Source: Ruania alkalisoli (GTDB taxonomy: Bacteria; Actinomycetota; Actinomycetes; Actinomycetales; Beutenbergiaceae). Taken from it: a stretch of DNA of 64,000 bases. Positions 17,973 through 26,111 of this stretch are shown piece after piece; position 1 is the first letter of the stretch, and each line of letters starts with the position of its first letter. The stretch lies in contig NZ_CP063169.1 of NCBI RefSeq assembly GCF_014960965.1, positions 529,581-593,580 on the forward strand, given 5' to 3'. A program made the translations under genes and the position numbers. Below the pieces are notes generated by a model. It had not been told where the DNA came from and searched no databases. It worked only from the letters and a program-made list of their open reading frames with translations.

Positions 17973-18922
17973 GCCAGGCCGTCAGTGCAGCCGGGGCTGT
18001 GACCGCTGGATCCAGCACGCAGCCCCGGCGGCGGCCGTCCCGCCCTCGGGAGCGAGCGTCCGCCATCGCCTTCATCGCTCCCACAGCGCTGCTCTTCGCG
18101 ATCTTCGTGGTGTACCCGATCGTGTACAACCTGCAGGCATCCACGCTCGACTGGGATGGCATCAACGCCGGTACCTGGGTCGGCCTGGGCAACTACGAGC
18201 GGCTCCTGAGTGACCCGGTCTTCGGCCTCACGATGCGCAACTCGGCCTGGTGGATCCTGCTGACGGTCTTCCCGCAGGCGGTGATCGGGTTCGCCCTCGC
18301 GTGGCTGCTGAACACCAAGCTTCGCGGCCGCACCGTCTACCGCGCGATCTTCTTCGTGCCGGCCATCCTCTCCCCAGTTGTGGTCGGGATCGTCTGGCAG
18401 CGCCTGCTCGACCCGTTCAACGGCGTGCTGGCGCAGGTCGGCCGGGCGGTCGGCATCGAAGCGCTGACCCGTCCCTATCTGGCCGAGCCGAGCACGGCCA
18501 TCTTCGCGGTGATTGCCGTCAACGTCTGGATGTGGAGCGGCTTCTCGATGCTCTTCTATCTCGCTGGCCTGCAGTTGCTCGACCGGGCGGTGCTGGAAGC
18601 GGCTCGCATCGACGGCGCCACCGGGTTCCAGCTCATCAGTCGCGTAGTCCTGCCCTTGCTGAAGCCCACCCACCTCTCGCTGGTGCTGCTCGGCATCATC
18701 GGCTCGCTGAAGACGTTCGAACTGGTCTACATGCTGACCGAGGGTGGTCCCAACCACGCCTCGGAGATGCTCCCCACCTACACGTTCAAGCAAGCCTTCC
18801 AGCTGCAGAGCGTGGGATACGGGTCCACCATCTCGGTCGTCTTGCTCGTCGTGGCGATCGGATCATCGCTGACGATGTTGCGCGTGTTCGGCGCCGGCTT
18901 CATCACCGGGGAGCAAAAATGA
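17969..18922 (+). CDS. Sugar ABC transporter permease (MalF/UgpA type)
   Basis: This 317-residue inner-membrane permease has six predicted membrane helices. The EAA loop LEAARIDGATGFQLISRVVLPLLKP (its first part LEAARIDGATG) docks on the ATPase. It starts inside the stop of the binding-protein gene and its own stop overlaps the next permease start, so all are translationally coupled. No ATPase gene is in the operon, which suggests a shared MsmK/MalK-type ATPase encoded elsewhere. Confidence 0.92.
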   Translation: MSQAVSAAGAVTAGSSTQPRRRPSRPRERASAIAFIAPTALLFAIFVVYPIVYNLQASTLDWDGINAGTWVGLGNYERLLSDPVFGLTMRNSAWWILLTVFPQAVIGFALAWLLNTKLRGRTVYRAIFFVPAILSPVVVGIVWQRLLDPFNGVLAQVGRAVGIEALTRPYLAEPSTAIFAVIAVNVWMWSGFSMLFYLAGLQLLDRAVLEAARIDGATGFQLISRVVLPLLKPTHLSLVLLGIIGSLKTFELVYMLTEGGPNHASEMLPTYTFKQAFQLQSVGYGSTISVVLLVVAIGSSLTMLRVFGAGFITGEQK

Positions 18923-19770
18923 CCCGGCCGCACACCAAGCGCCGCAGCGGCAATGTCGACGCCCCACCGCGCTGGGCCCATCCGGTGTTGATCCCGCTCG
19001 CCGCTGTGTGGCTGGTGCCGGTGGTGATGGTGGTGGGTCTCTCCCTGCTCCCGACCGCACGGCCCGGAACGACCGCCTTCGGCCTGTTCCCCGCGCACCC
19101 GTCGCTGCGCAACTACCTCACGATCTGGCAGGACAACCCGATTCTGGGCCACCTGGGCAACAGCGTCCTCATCTCGGCTCCCTCGATCATCCTGGTCCTC
19201 GCCTTCGGATCCATGACGGCGTTCGCTCTGGCACGCCTGCGGGTTCCGTTCAAAGCGGTGGTCTTCAGCGGGCTGCTCCTCGCCCTGGTGCTCCCGATGG
19301 CCTCCATCGTGGTGGCGACCTTCAAGATCCTGCAGACCATCGGGCTCTACAACAGTCTGCTCGGGCTGGTGCTGGCGTACACGGCGCTCGGGCTCCCCTT
19401 CGCTGTCATCATGATCCGCACCACCTATCTGGCGATTCCGGACGAGACCTACGAGGCAGCGCTGGTCGACGGGGCCGGGCCGTGGCGCATCTTCTGGCGG
19501 ATCTACTTCCCACTCGGGAAGGCCGCCGCGGCGGTGGTGGTGATCTGGCAGCTCATGATGACCTGGAACGACTTCCTGCTTCCGCTGGTGTCGTTGAGCG
19601 ACAACGCCCTCAAGCCACTCACCTTGGTGCCGCTCGCCTACCGCGGGATATACCTCAGCCAGCCCGGCGCCTTGTTCGCCGTCCTGGTGCTGATCTCTGT
19701 TCCGATCGTCGTGGTCTACATCGCGGTCCAGCGGTACCTGGTCAACGGACTCGCGGGGTCGGTGAAGTGA
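18919..19770 (+). CDS. Sugar ABC transporter permease (MalG/UgpE type)
   Basis: This is the 283-residue second permease of the pair, with six membrane helices and the EAA motif YEAALVDGAGPWRIFWRIYF. The ATG at 18919 overlaps the upstream stop and follows GGGGAGC. The open frame extends far upstream, but that part only shadows the first permease. Its stop overlaps the GTG of the kinase gene. Confidence 0.92.
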   Translation: MTRPHTKRRSGNVDAPPRWAHPVLIPLAAVWLVPVVMVVGLSLLPTARPGTTAFGLFPAHPSLRNYLTIWQDNPILGHLGNSVLISAPSIILVLAFGSMTAFALARLRVPFKAVVFSGLLLALVLPMASIVVATFKILQTIGLYNSLLGLVLAYTALGLPFAVIMIRTTYLAIPDETYEAALVDGAGPWRIFWRIYFPLGKAAAAVVVIWQLMMTWNDFLLPLVSLSDNALKPLTLVPLAYRGIYLSQPGALFAVLVLISVPIVVVYIAVQRYLVNGLAGSVK

Positions 19771-21227
19771 GCCTGCTCGGGATCGACCTAGGCACCTCCG
19801 GGGTGCGCGTGGCCGCCTACGATCTGGCAGGAGGCGAGATCGCGGCTGCCAGCGCTGGCACCACACTGCATCGACCTGCGCCAGGCCTGGCCGAGCTGGA
19901 TGCCGAGGAGGTGATGGCGGCCGTCATCCGGTTGTGCGCCGAGGTCACGGCCAGTGCACCCGTGCGGGCCGACCCGGTGGAGTCACTCTCGTTCGCCGTC
20001 CTCGGCGAGGCAGTGCTCCCGGTCGATGGCGCAGGTAAGGCGCTCGCACCAGCGCCGGTGAGCATGGACCGGCGTGGAGAGACCACGGCGGCATGCCTCG
20101 CAGACGTGCTCGGGAATCGGGTCGTGCAGGAGATCACGGGCCAGCCGCTGCACCCGATGTTCGCCGTGCATAAGATCAGCGCCTCCGCGCAATGGCCAGT
20201 GGCAGCCCAGTACCAGTCTCTCGGGGAGTATGTGGCCGGGCAGCTCGGTGCCCGGCCCGCAGTTGATCTGACCATGGCTGCCCGCACTGGCGCGTTCGAC
20301 GTCCAGCGCCGGCAGTGGAGTCCGGACATCCTCGATGCGCTCGGCGTGAACGCGACCACGCTGGCGGAGGTGGTCTCAGCCGGCACGGTCGTCGGCGCCG
20401 TCAGCACTGAGGCAGCAGCATGGACCGGAGTGCGGGCGGGGACGCCGATCATCGCCGGTTTGCACGACCAAGCTGCGTCCTTCGTGGGCGGAGGCGGTCG
20501 AGCGGCCACCTCGTGCGTGGTCTCCTTCGGATCCAGCGACTGCCTGACCGTGGGCACCGCCAGTCGTCCGATCGGCTTGGACGGAACCGGTTTTGCCAGC
20601 TATCCCGTGCGCGAGAACCTCTGGGTGACTCTCGCGGGCACCGCCGCCGGAGGGTGGGCGCTCACGTGGTTGGCCGACCTCGTCCGGGCCACCGGCCAGG
20701 AGTGGGAGGCGCTGTACGACGTCAGCGCCCAGGCGCCTCCTGGGCTGCTGGTGATGCCCTACTTCGCCGGATCCGGCACGCTCGACAATGACCCGGACGC
20801 CCGCGCCGCGGTGCTGGGGCTCACCCTGGAGACGAGCCGTTCGGATCTGGCCAGGGCCTTCCTGGAGGCCTCCGGCTTCGAAATCGCGAAGATCGCTGAC
20901 GCACTGGCCAGGTCGGGTGTCCCTCCCACCCAGGCCTACGCCGTCGGGGGTGGCGCCCGTTCCGTGAGCGCACTTCAGGTGCGTGCGGACGCTGCGGGAA
21001 TCCCGCTGACGGGCGTCGCCGCCAACGCCTCGACGAGAGGCGCTGCCATGGTGGCCGGGCTCGGCATCGGTGCCTTCGGCACTGTGACGGATGTCCCCCT
21101 CCCGCCGGTCGGCTTCCGCGCGGAACCACGTCACGAACACACCTCCTGGTACGCCGCCCAACGGGCGACCTTCGCCGCCACCTACCAGACCTTGCGCCCG
21201 GTGAACCAGGCGCTCGCCGCCCTCTGA
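19767..21227 (+). CDS. FGGY-family carbohydrate kinase (xylulokinase-like)
   Basis: This 486-residue sugar kinase has N-terminal LLGIDLGTSGVRVAAYDLAG as its first phosphate loop and the second-domain SFGSSDCLTVG and AVGGGARSVSALQVRADAAG blocks. The GTG at 19767 overlaps the permease stop (GTGA). It lies between the transporter and a class II aldolase, so the imported sugar, probably a ketose, is phosphorylated and then cleaved. It is distinct from the FGGY kinase at 7552-9120. Confidence 0.88.
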   Translation: MSLLGIDLGTSGVRVAAYDLAGGEIAAASAGTTLHRPAPGLAELDAEEVMAAVIRLCAEVTASAPVRADPVESLSFAVLGEAVLPVDGAGKALAPAPVSMDRRGETTAACLADVLGNRVVQEITGQPLHPMFAVHKISASAQWPVAAQYQSLGEYVAGQLGARPAVDLTMAARTGAFDVQRRQWSPDILDALGVNATTLAEVVSAGTVVGAVSTEAAAWTGVRAGTPIIAGLHDQAASFVGGGGRAATSCVVSFGSSDCLTVGTASRPIGLDGTGFASYPVRENLWVTLAGTAAGGWALTWLADLVRATGQEWEALYDVSAQAPPGLLVMPYFAGSGTLDNDPDARAAVLGLTLETSRSDLARAFLEASGFEIAKIADALARSGVPPTQAYAVGGGARSVSALQVRADAAGIPLTGVAANASTRGAAMVAGLGIGAFGTVTDVPLPPVGFRAEPRHEHTSWYAAQRATFAATYQTLRPVNQALAAL

Positions 21228-21251
21228 CCCCGACCACCTCTGAGGAGAACG

Positions 21252-21887
21252 ATGACCACCTTCGACCTGCAGTCCGCCAAGCGGGACGTGCTCGACTACT
21301 GCCTCGAATCCGTCAAGCACGGGCTGAATTTCAACACCCAGGGCAACATCAGCATCCGCATTCCGGGTACTGAGACCTTCCTGATCACCCCCACCGACCT
21401 TGAGTATGACCGTATGACGGTCGATGACCTGGTGGTCGTCGATGCGGATGCGAATGTCGTCGAGGGTCATCTTCAGCCCTCATCCGAGGTCACCGTGCAT
21501 CTCGCGGTCTACGCGCACCGGCCCGACGTCCAGGCCATCGTGCACACCGAACCGGTGTTCGCGAACGTCTTCGGCGTGCTCGGGGAGCCGATCCGCGGCG
21601 CCCTGGTGAACATGGTGATCTACACCAAGGGCGACGTGCCGATCATGCCGTTCGCGCTCAGCAACTCCACCCGGTTCGGCGAGGACATGGTGGCCTACCT
21701 GGGTGAGAAGAACGCCGTCGTGTGGGCCAATCACGGTTTGCTGACTGTGGGGGAGAACCTGCGGGATGCGTTCAAGACCTCCATCGCCGTGGAGAGCGCC
21801 GCGCAGGTGCTGCTGCACGCACGGTCGGTCACCGAAGCCCCCATCGTGCTGGACTACGAGTCCCTCGGGATCACGCGGGCGCTGTGA
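21252..21887 (+). CDS. Class II aldolase/adducin family protein (FucA/AraD-like) with altered metal site
   Basis: This 211-residue zinc-dependent aldolase or epimerase fold protein should split a ketose 1-phosphate or epimerise a pentulose phosphate. The expected acid and metal residues are visible as Glu79 (SSEVTVHLA), His98 and His161 (WANHGLL). The usual HxH zinc pair, however, reads HTE, so the second ligand is Glu100 instead of His. This may mark a separate subfamily with different chemistry. GAGGAGAACG precedes the ATG. It is the last gene of the ABC-kinase operon. Confidence 0.82.
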   Translation: MTTFDLQSAKRDVLDYCLESVKHGLNFNTQGNISIRIPGTETFLITPTDLEYDRMTVDDLVVVDADANVVEGHLQPSSEVTVHLAVYAHRPDVQAIVHTEPVFANVFGVLGEPIRGALVNMVIYTKGDVPIMPFALSNSTRFGEDMVAYLGEKNAVVWANHGLLTVGENLRDAFKTSIAVESAAQVLLHARSVTEAPIVLDYESLGITRAL

Positions 21888-21964
21888 TGCTCCGATGGCC
21901 GACGGCGCCGGTCACCGTGGTCTCGGGCGCCCGGCCGGGATCGTGGTCCGGTAGGTACGCCTGC

Positions 21965-23008
21965 TCAGCCGAGGACGTTGCGCTCCGGGTCGATGGGGAT
22001 GCATCCGCAGCTGGTGCCGTAGGTGATGTCGTAGTCGATCTCCACCATCCGGGGTGGAAGCCGCGGGTTGTGGGTGCGCTCGGTGAGCAGCTGCACCGTG
22101 CGGGCGGCGAGCGTCGTGGCGGGGGCTACGGCGTTCGTGGGGATGAGGCCGGTGTTCCCGATCCCCGGGATCGCGTCGAAGGTCGTCAGCACGACGTCGG
22201 TGGGGATTCGCAACCCCAGGCGCGCCACCGCGGAGACGGTGCCCCAGAACATCAGCGCGTTGGTCGCGAGCACGCCGAACGGCGGTTCCACCTCCCTGAA
22301 CAGGGCGTACGCGGCCGACTCGGCATCGTCGATGCTGGTCATCCCGGCGGCGACGTGGTTGGTGGTGCCGGTGCGCGCGACCACACGCTGGAAGGCGAGA
22401 TGGCGGTTGTGCAGGGTGGAGATGTTGAGGTTCCCGGCTATCAGGCACACCCGGTCCAGCTGATGCTGGTCAATCATGTGCAGTGTCAGCGCCTCGGCGG
22501 CACGTCGGCTGTCGGGCAGTACATGGTCCACCTTGCCGCGGATTGCCGGTACGGTCCGGTCGACCACGACCGTAGGGGTGGTGCGGGCGAAGTCCGGCAG
22601 GCTCGGTGCTCCGGTCGGGAAGATGACCAGCCCGTCGAGCTCCTGCCGTCGCATCGCCTGCAGCAGCCGCTCTTCGGTGTGGACGTCGTCGTCGGAGTCG
22701 CCCGAGAGCAGGACCGGGGCGAACGTCGACAGGCGCGCCTGCAAGGCGCGGCTGCAGGCGGCGAAGTAGTCGTTGCGCACGTCCGGGAAGATCAGTCCGA
22801 CGGTGCCCGAGCGGCGGGTGCTGGCCGACCGGGCGGGTGCGGGATTGTTCTGCCCCATCTCCACGATGGTGCGCTGAATCAGTTCCCGGGTGGTGTCGGC
22901 CACGTGGGGTTCGCCGTTGACGACCCGCGACACCGTCTTGATGGACACACCGGCCCTGCGCGCGATATCGACGAGCCGTATGCCCGGTGGCAGCGCGTGT
23001 CCATCCAC
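21965..23008 (-). CDS. LacI family transcriptional regulator
   Basis: This 347-residue protein has a LacI HTH at residues 12-35 (LVDIARRAGVSIKTVSRVVNG) and hinge LPARS-like ASTRRSGTVGLIFP. A periplasmic-binding-type effector domain follows, ending in an IDYDITYGTSCGC tail. The start is a GTG, convergent with the aldolase operon and divergent from the second aldolase. A palindrome centred on ATCGAT lies in the 55-base gap upstream and is a likely self-operator. It probably responds to the sugar taken up by the neighbouring transporter. Confidence 0.9.
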   Translation of the reverse strand: MDGHALPPGIRLVDIARRAGVSIKTVSRVVNGEPHVADTTRELIQRTIVEMGQNNPAPARSASTRRSGTVGLIFPDVRNDYFAACSRALQARLSTFAPVLLSGDSDDDVHTEERLLQAMRRQELDGLVIFPTGAPSLPDFARTTPTVVVDRTVPAIRGKVDHVLPDSRRAAEALTLHMIDQHQLDRVCLIAGNLNISTLHNRHLAFQRVVARTGTTNHVAAGMTSIDDAESAAYALFREVEPPFGVLATNALMFWGTVSAVARLGLRIPTDVVLTTFDAIPGIGNTGLIPTNAVAPATTLAARTVQLLTERTHNPRLPPRMVEIDYDITYGTSCGCIPIDPERNVLG

Positions 23009-23015
23009 ACGACCA

Positions 23016-23031
23016 GAGTAATCGATTCGTC
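23016..23031. promoter_or_regulatory. Probable LacI-family operator
   Basis: The 16 bases centred on AATCGATT (23020-23027) are symmetric at 12 positions and have the central CG typical of LacI operators. The site sits between the divergent LacI and class II aldolase starts. Confidence 0.5.
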
Positions 23032-23063
23032 TCTGACTCAGAGTTCCATCCGAGAGGACCCCC

Positions 23064-24044
23064 GTGCCCCTGCTGACTACACGCCACCTTCTCGACGCCG
23101 CTGCAGCCGGTAGCTATGGAGTGGGCGCCTTCAATGTGGCGGACCTCGTGCAGACCCAGGCGGTGCTCGACGCGGCCCGGGCCACGCGCTCGCCGGTGAT
23201 CATCGAGACCCTTGCCGGCGGTCACCCCTACTCCAGCGACGAGTTCTTCTGGACGATGCTGCTGCGGGCGATCGACACCTACGACGACATTCCGGTGGCG
23301 TTGCACCTGGATCATGGACCGGACTTCGACACCTGTGCGCGCGCGGTGGATGCCGGGTTCACCAGCGTCATGATCGACGGATCGCTCGATTCGGCCGGCC
23401 GGCCCGCAGCGTTTGAGGACAACGTGGCTGTCACGGCCCGGGTGGTCGCCTATGCGCGCGAGCGGGGTGTCTCCGTGGAGGGAGAGCTAGGCACCATCGG
23501 TGGGTCGAAGGACGGTGCCAGCCACGCTCAGATCGTGCTCGCCGACCCGGACCAGGCGGCCGAGTTCGTGGCGGCCACCGGGGTTGACGCACTGGCGGTG
23601 GCGATCGGCACATCGCATGGCGCGTACAAGTTCACGTCTCCGCCCGACGGCTCGGTGCTGCACATGGACCTGATCGAGCGCATCGCCGCGAAGGTTCCGG
23701 GCGTGCACCTGGTGATGCACGGGTCGTCCGGGTTGCCGGCTGACCTGCGCGAGACGATCAATGCGCATGGTGGGCGACTGCCCGAGTCCTGGGGTGTGCC
23801 CGACGAGGAGAAAGGGCGCGCCGCCGGCTTGGGCATCCGCAAGATCAACCAGGGTATGGATCACTACATGGCCTTCACAGCCGGCCTTCGGGTTGCGCTG
23901 GCCGAGGATCCGATGAGCGTCGACCCGGCGGTCTACCTGGGTGAGGCTCGCGAGTGGAGCCAGCGACTGCTGGAGGAGCGGATGGCTCTGTTCGGGCAGG
24001 CCGGCAGGGCCGAGGATGTGCTCACCCACGTTCCGAGGGTCTGA
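23064..24044 (+). CDS. Class II fructose/tagatose-bisphosphate aldolase family protein
   Basis: This 326-residue zinc-dependent TIM-barrel aldolase has the metal/catalytic blocks ALHLDHGPDF (around residue 75), VEGELGTIGG, and VMHGSSGLP. A GTG start follows GAGAGGA. Members cleave ketose bisphosphates or ketose 1-phosphates to dihydroxyacetone phosphate and an aldehyde. It diverges from the LacI gene and probably works in the same pathway as the ABC operon. That would give the locus two aldolases of different fold. Confidence 0.88.
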   Translation: MPLLTTRHLLDAAAAGSYGVGAFNVADLVQTQAVLDAARATRSPVIIETLAGGHPYSSDEFFWTMLLRAIDTYDDIPVALHLDHGPDFDTCARAVDAGFTSVMIDGSLDSAGRPAAFEDNVAVTARVVAYARERGVSVEGELGTIGGSKDGASHAQIVLADPDQAAEFVAATGVDALAVAIGTSHGAYKFTSPPDGSVLHMDLIERIAAKVPGVHLVMHGSSGLPADLRETINAHGGRLPESWGVPDEEKGRAAGLGIRKINQGMDHYMAFTAGLRVALAEDPMSVDPAVYLGEAREWSQRLLEERMALFGQAGRAEDVLTHVPRV

Positions 24045-24053
24045 CCGACGTGC

Positions 24054-24093
24054 CAGTTCCGGCCCGTCCGGTGAACCCGGCGGGCCGGAACTG
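24054..24093. terminator. Hairpin between convergent genes
   Basis: Perfect 13-base arms CAGTTCCGGCCCG (24054-24066) and its complement (24081-24093) around a 14-base loop lie between the aldolase and the convergent QorB-like gene. This is a probable bidirectional terminator. Confidence 0.65.
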
Positions 24094-24103
24094 ACCCCTC
24101 AGA

Positions 24104-24961
24104 TCAGTCCAGGGCCTCACGCAGCCCGTCTACCAGGGGCGTGCTCGGACGTCCGATCAGGCGCGTCAGGTCGCTGGTGACCTCGGCGAGCAGGCCCGCC
24201 TTGATGTTCTGATCGAGCGCGACGACGAAGCCGGCGGTCCCTTCGTCGAGTCCGGCCTCGCGCAGTGTCGCCTCGTGCTCGGCGGGGCTCAGGTCCCGGT
24301 AGGTCACCTCCCGGCCCACGACGGCGGAGGCCGCCTCGGCGAGATCGGCGTGCGTCCACGCCACATTGCCAGTGAGTTCATAGATGGCGTCGTCGTGTCC
24401 GTCAGTGGTCAGCGCCGCTGCTGCCGCCTCGGCGAAGTCCTTGCGGGAGGCGCTCGCGACCCGTCCCTCACCCACCGATCCCACCAGCTCACCAGTCTCG
24501 CGAGCTCGGGCGACGGCGTCGGTGTAGTTCTCGGTGTACCAGTTGTTCCGCAGGATCGTGGTGGTCACGGGTGCGGCGGACAACATCTCCTCGGTGGCCT
24601 TGTGCTCGGGTGCGAGCACGAGAGCGGAGGTGTCCGCGTGCGGGGCCGAGGTGTAGACGATCCGCTGCACGCCGGCGGCGACGGCAGCGTCGATGACGTT
24701 GCGGTGCTGACGGGCTCGCTCGCCCACGGCATCGCTGGAGACCAGCAGTAGCGTCTCGACCCCGGCGAACGCGGTGCTCAGCGTGGACGGGGCGTCGTAG
24801 TCGGCCACGCGGGTCTGCACACCGGCGCCGGCGAGATCAGCGACCGCCTCGAGCCTGCGGGAGGTGGCGATGATCTGATCGGCGGGGACGCCGCGATCGA
24901 TCAAGGCGAGGACGGTGAGGCGGCCGAGGTGGCCGGATGCTCCGGTGACGGCGAGGGACAT
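24104..24961 (-). CDS. NmrA/QorB-like NAD(P)H-dependent oxidoreductase
   Basis: This 285-residue atypical SDR has N-terminal VTGASGHLGRLT as its nucleotide-binding motif, then YTSAPHADTS and LRNNWYTENY as in quinone reductase QorB/NmrA proteins. Members use NAD(P)H to reduce quinones or sense redox state. A ribosome site AAGGAG lies 6 bases before the ATG. The gene diverges from an HxlR regulator, a common pairing for quinone or electrophile resistance. Confidence 0.88.
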   Translation of the reverse strand: MSLAVTGASGHLGRLTVLALIDRGVPADQIIATSRRLEAVADLAGAGVQTRVADYDAPSTLSTAFAGVETLLLVSSDAVGERARQHRNVIDAAVAAGVQRIVYTSAPHADTSALVLAPEHKATEEMLSAAPVTTTILRNNWYTENYTDAVARARETGELVGSVGEGRVASASRKDFAEAAAAALTTDGHDDAIYELTGNVAWTHADLAEAASAVVGREVTYRDLSPAEHEATLREAGLDEGTAGFVVALDQNIKAGLLAEVTSDLTRLIGRPSTPLVDGLREALD

Positions 24962-25031
24962 GGACTTCTCCTTGGGTTGGTGGATGTCGTAGCCGTCAAC
25001 GTCGACGCCATGCGGCTGCTTCCCAGACGAA

Positions 25032-25056
25032 GGTACCCACTTTCTAGTAAGGTACT
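25032..25056. promoter_or_regulatory. Probable HxlR operator
   Basis: Direct GGTAC words at 25032-25036 and 25051-25055 flank CTTTCTAGTAAG, an imperfect inverted repeat. The site is just upstream of the HxlR start and within the shared promoter gap. Such spaced repeats are usual for HxlR dimers. Confidence 0.45.
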
Positions 25057-25059
25057 GTC

Positions 25060-25434
25060 ATGCAGGTAAGTTCCCAGGTCATACCGGACATTCTGGATCT
25101 CAGTCCCGGAACCTATACCGAGAACTGCCCGACCCGGGTGGTGCTGGATCACGTCACCAGCAAGTGGGGTGTGCTGGTGCTTGTCGCTCTGACCGGCGGA
25201 CGGCTGCGCTGGGGTGAGCTGCGCCGCGCGGTCGACGGGATCAGCGAGAAGATGCTCGCCCAGACCTTGCGCACCCTCGAGCGCGACGGACTGGTCCACC
25301 GGGAGGCTCAGCCCACGATCCCGCCCCGGGTCGACTACGAGCTCACCCTGCTGGGACATGAACTGGCTGAGCACCTCACGCCGTTGCTGCGGTGGATAGC
25401 CGGCCACGCCGAGGAGATGCTCGCTGACGGGTGA
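25060..25434 (+). CDS. HxlR family transcriptional regulator
   Basis: This 124-residue winged-helix protein of the HxlR type has the N-terminal Cys in TENCPTRVVLDHVTSKW that in relatives senses quinones or aldehydes, then GRLRWGELRRAVDGISEKMLAQTLR as the recognition region. It is divergent from the QorB-like gene and probably represses it until an electrophile modifies the Cys. No clear ribosome site; the ATG is close to the operator. Confidence 0.9.
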   Translation: MQVSSQVIPDILDLSPGTYTENCPTRVVLDHVTSKWGVLVLVALTGGRLRWGELRRAVDGISEKMLAQTLRTLERDGLVHREAQPTIPPRVDYELTLLGHELAEHLTPLLRWIAGHAEEMLADG

Positions 25435-25460
25435 GCGCCGTGCCACGAGGGTGGCATAGG

Positions 25461-25486
25461 TGTCGAGAATCGCCGAGATCTCGACA
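25461..25486. terminator. Short hairpin between convergent genes
   Basis: TGTCGAGA (25461-25468) and TCTCGACA (25479-25486) form a perfect 8-base stem with a 10-base loop. It lies between the HxlR gene and the convergent SRPBCC gene. A second small stem (TGCCAC/GTGGCA) lies just before it. Confidence 0.5.
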
Positions 25487-25542
25487 TTCACCGCACCGTC
25501 GTGAACCGGGCCCGGCGAGTCGGGTGTCGTCTCAGCCGCCAC

Positions 25543-26007
25543 TCACAGCGAACTCAGTACCTCAGGGTCGGCACACCCCGCCGCGAACCCATCGATCCGG
25601 CGGCGTAGGTCTCGCCCGAGTGCCCAGGTGCCGATCTGCTCGGCGAGCGGAGCGAGCCAGCGTGGCCGGCACCGGAAGTTGTACTTCCACACGGCTCGCG
25701 TTCCGCCGTCGACGGCTTCGAACCGCCAGCCAGCAGCGAGCATCTCGAAGAACCACGGCCCGTCCACCATCCGCATTCCCGCATTCCGCGGCGGGGCGTA
25801 GGAGACGTACTCGCTGACCATTCGCAGCCCGCTACGGTGCACGGTCAGCGTGCGCACGCCCTTGGCGGGCGCCGTGGCGCCGTCGAGGAACCGCTGACGG
25901 CGGATGAACGGGTCCCAGCGCAGTCGTACCTCTCCCGTGGTCTGGGAGACGGCGAACGCTGTCGCAGGGTCGACCTCGACGGTCACCTCCGCCTCCACCA
26001 TGGGCAT
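25543..26007 (-). CDS. SRPBCC family protein
   Basis: This 154-residue START-like lipid or ligand binding fold has the N-terminal strand EAEVTVEVDPATAFAV, the WDPFIRRQRFL turn and a C-terminal long helix (APLAEQIGTWALGRDLRRRIDGF). Members bind hydrophobic ligands or act as cyclases. The ligand is not evident. It stands alone, convergent with HxlR and divergent from the amidohydrolase. Confidence 0.8.
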   Translation of the reverse strand: MPMVEAEVTVEVDPATAFAVSQTTGEVRLRWDPFIRRQRFLDGATAPAKGVRTLTVHRSGLRMVSEYVSYAPPRNAGMRMVDGPWFFEMLAAGWRFEAVDGGTRAVWKYNFRCRPRWLAPLAEQIGTWALGRDLRRRIDGFAAGCADPEVLSSL

Positions 26008-26071
26008 GGGGGCAGTCTGCCAGCCGCCGCCCCGACGTGCGCGAGGGCAGTGGGTACCTGCCCCGATTCAA

Positions 26072-26094
26072 CCGCCAAATCAACGAGGGATTTC
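26072..26094. repeat. Single-arm variant of the type A palindromic repeat
   Basis: CCGCCAAATCAACGAGGGAT (followed by TTTC) resembles the right arm of the palindrome at 1799-1821 with several changes. No opposite arm is visible nearby. A weaker resemblance also occurs at 576-594. These look like decayed copies. Confidence 0.4.
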
Positions 26095-26111
26095 TGGTTT
26101 AGGGTCGCCGG

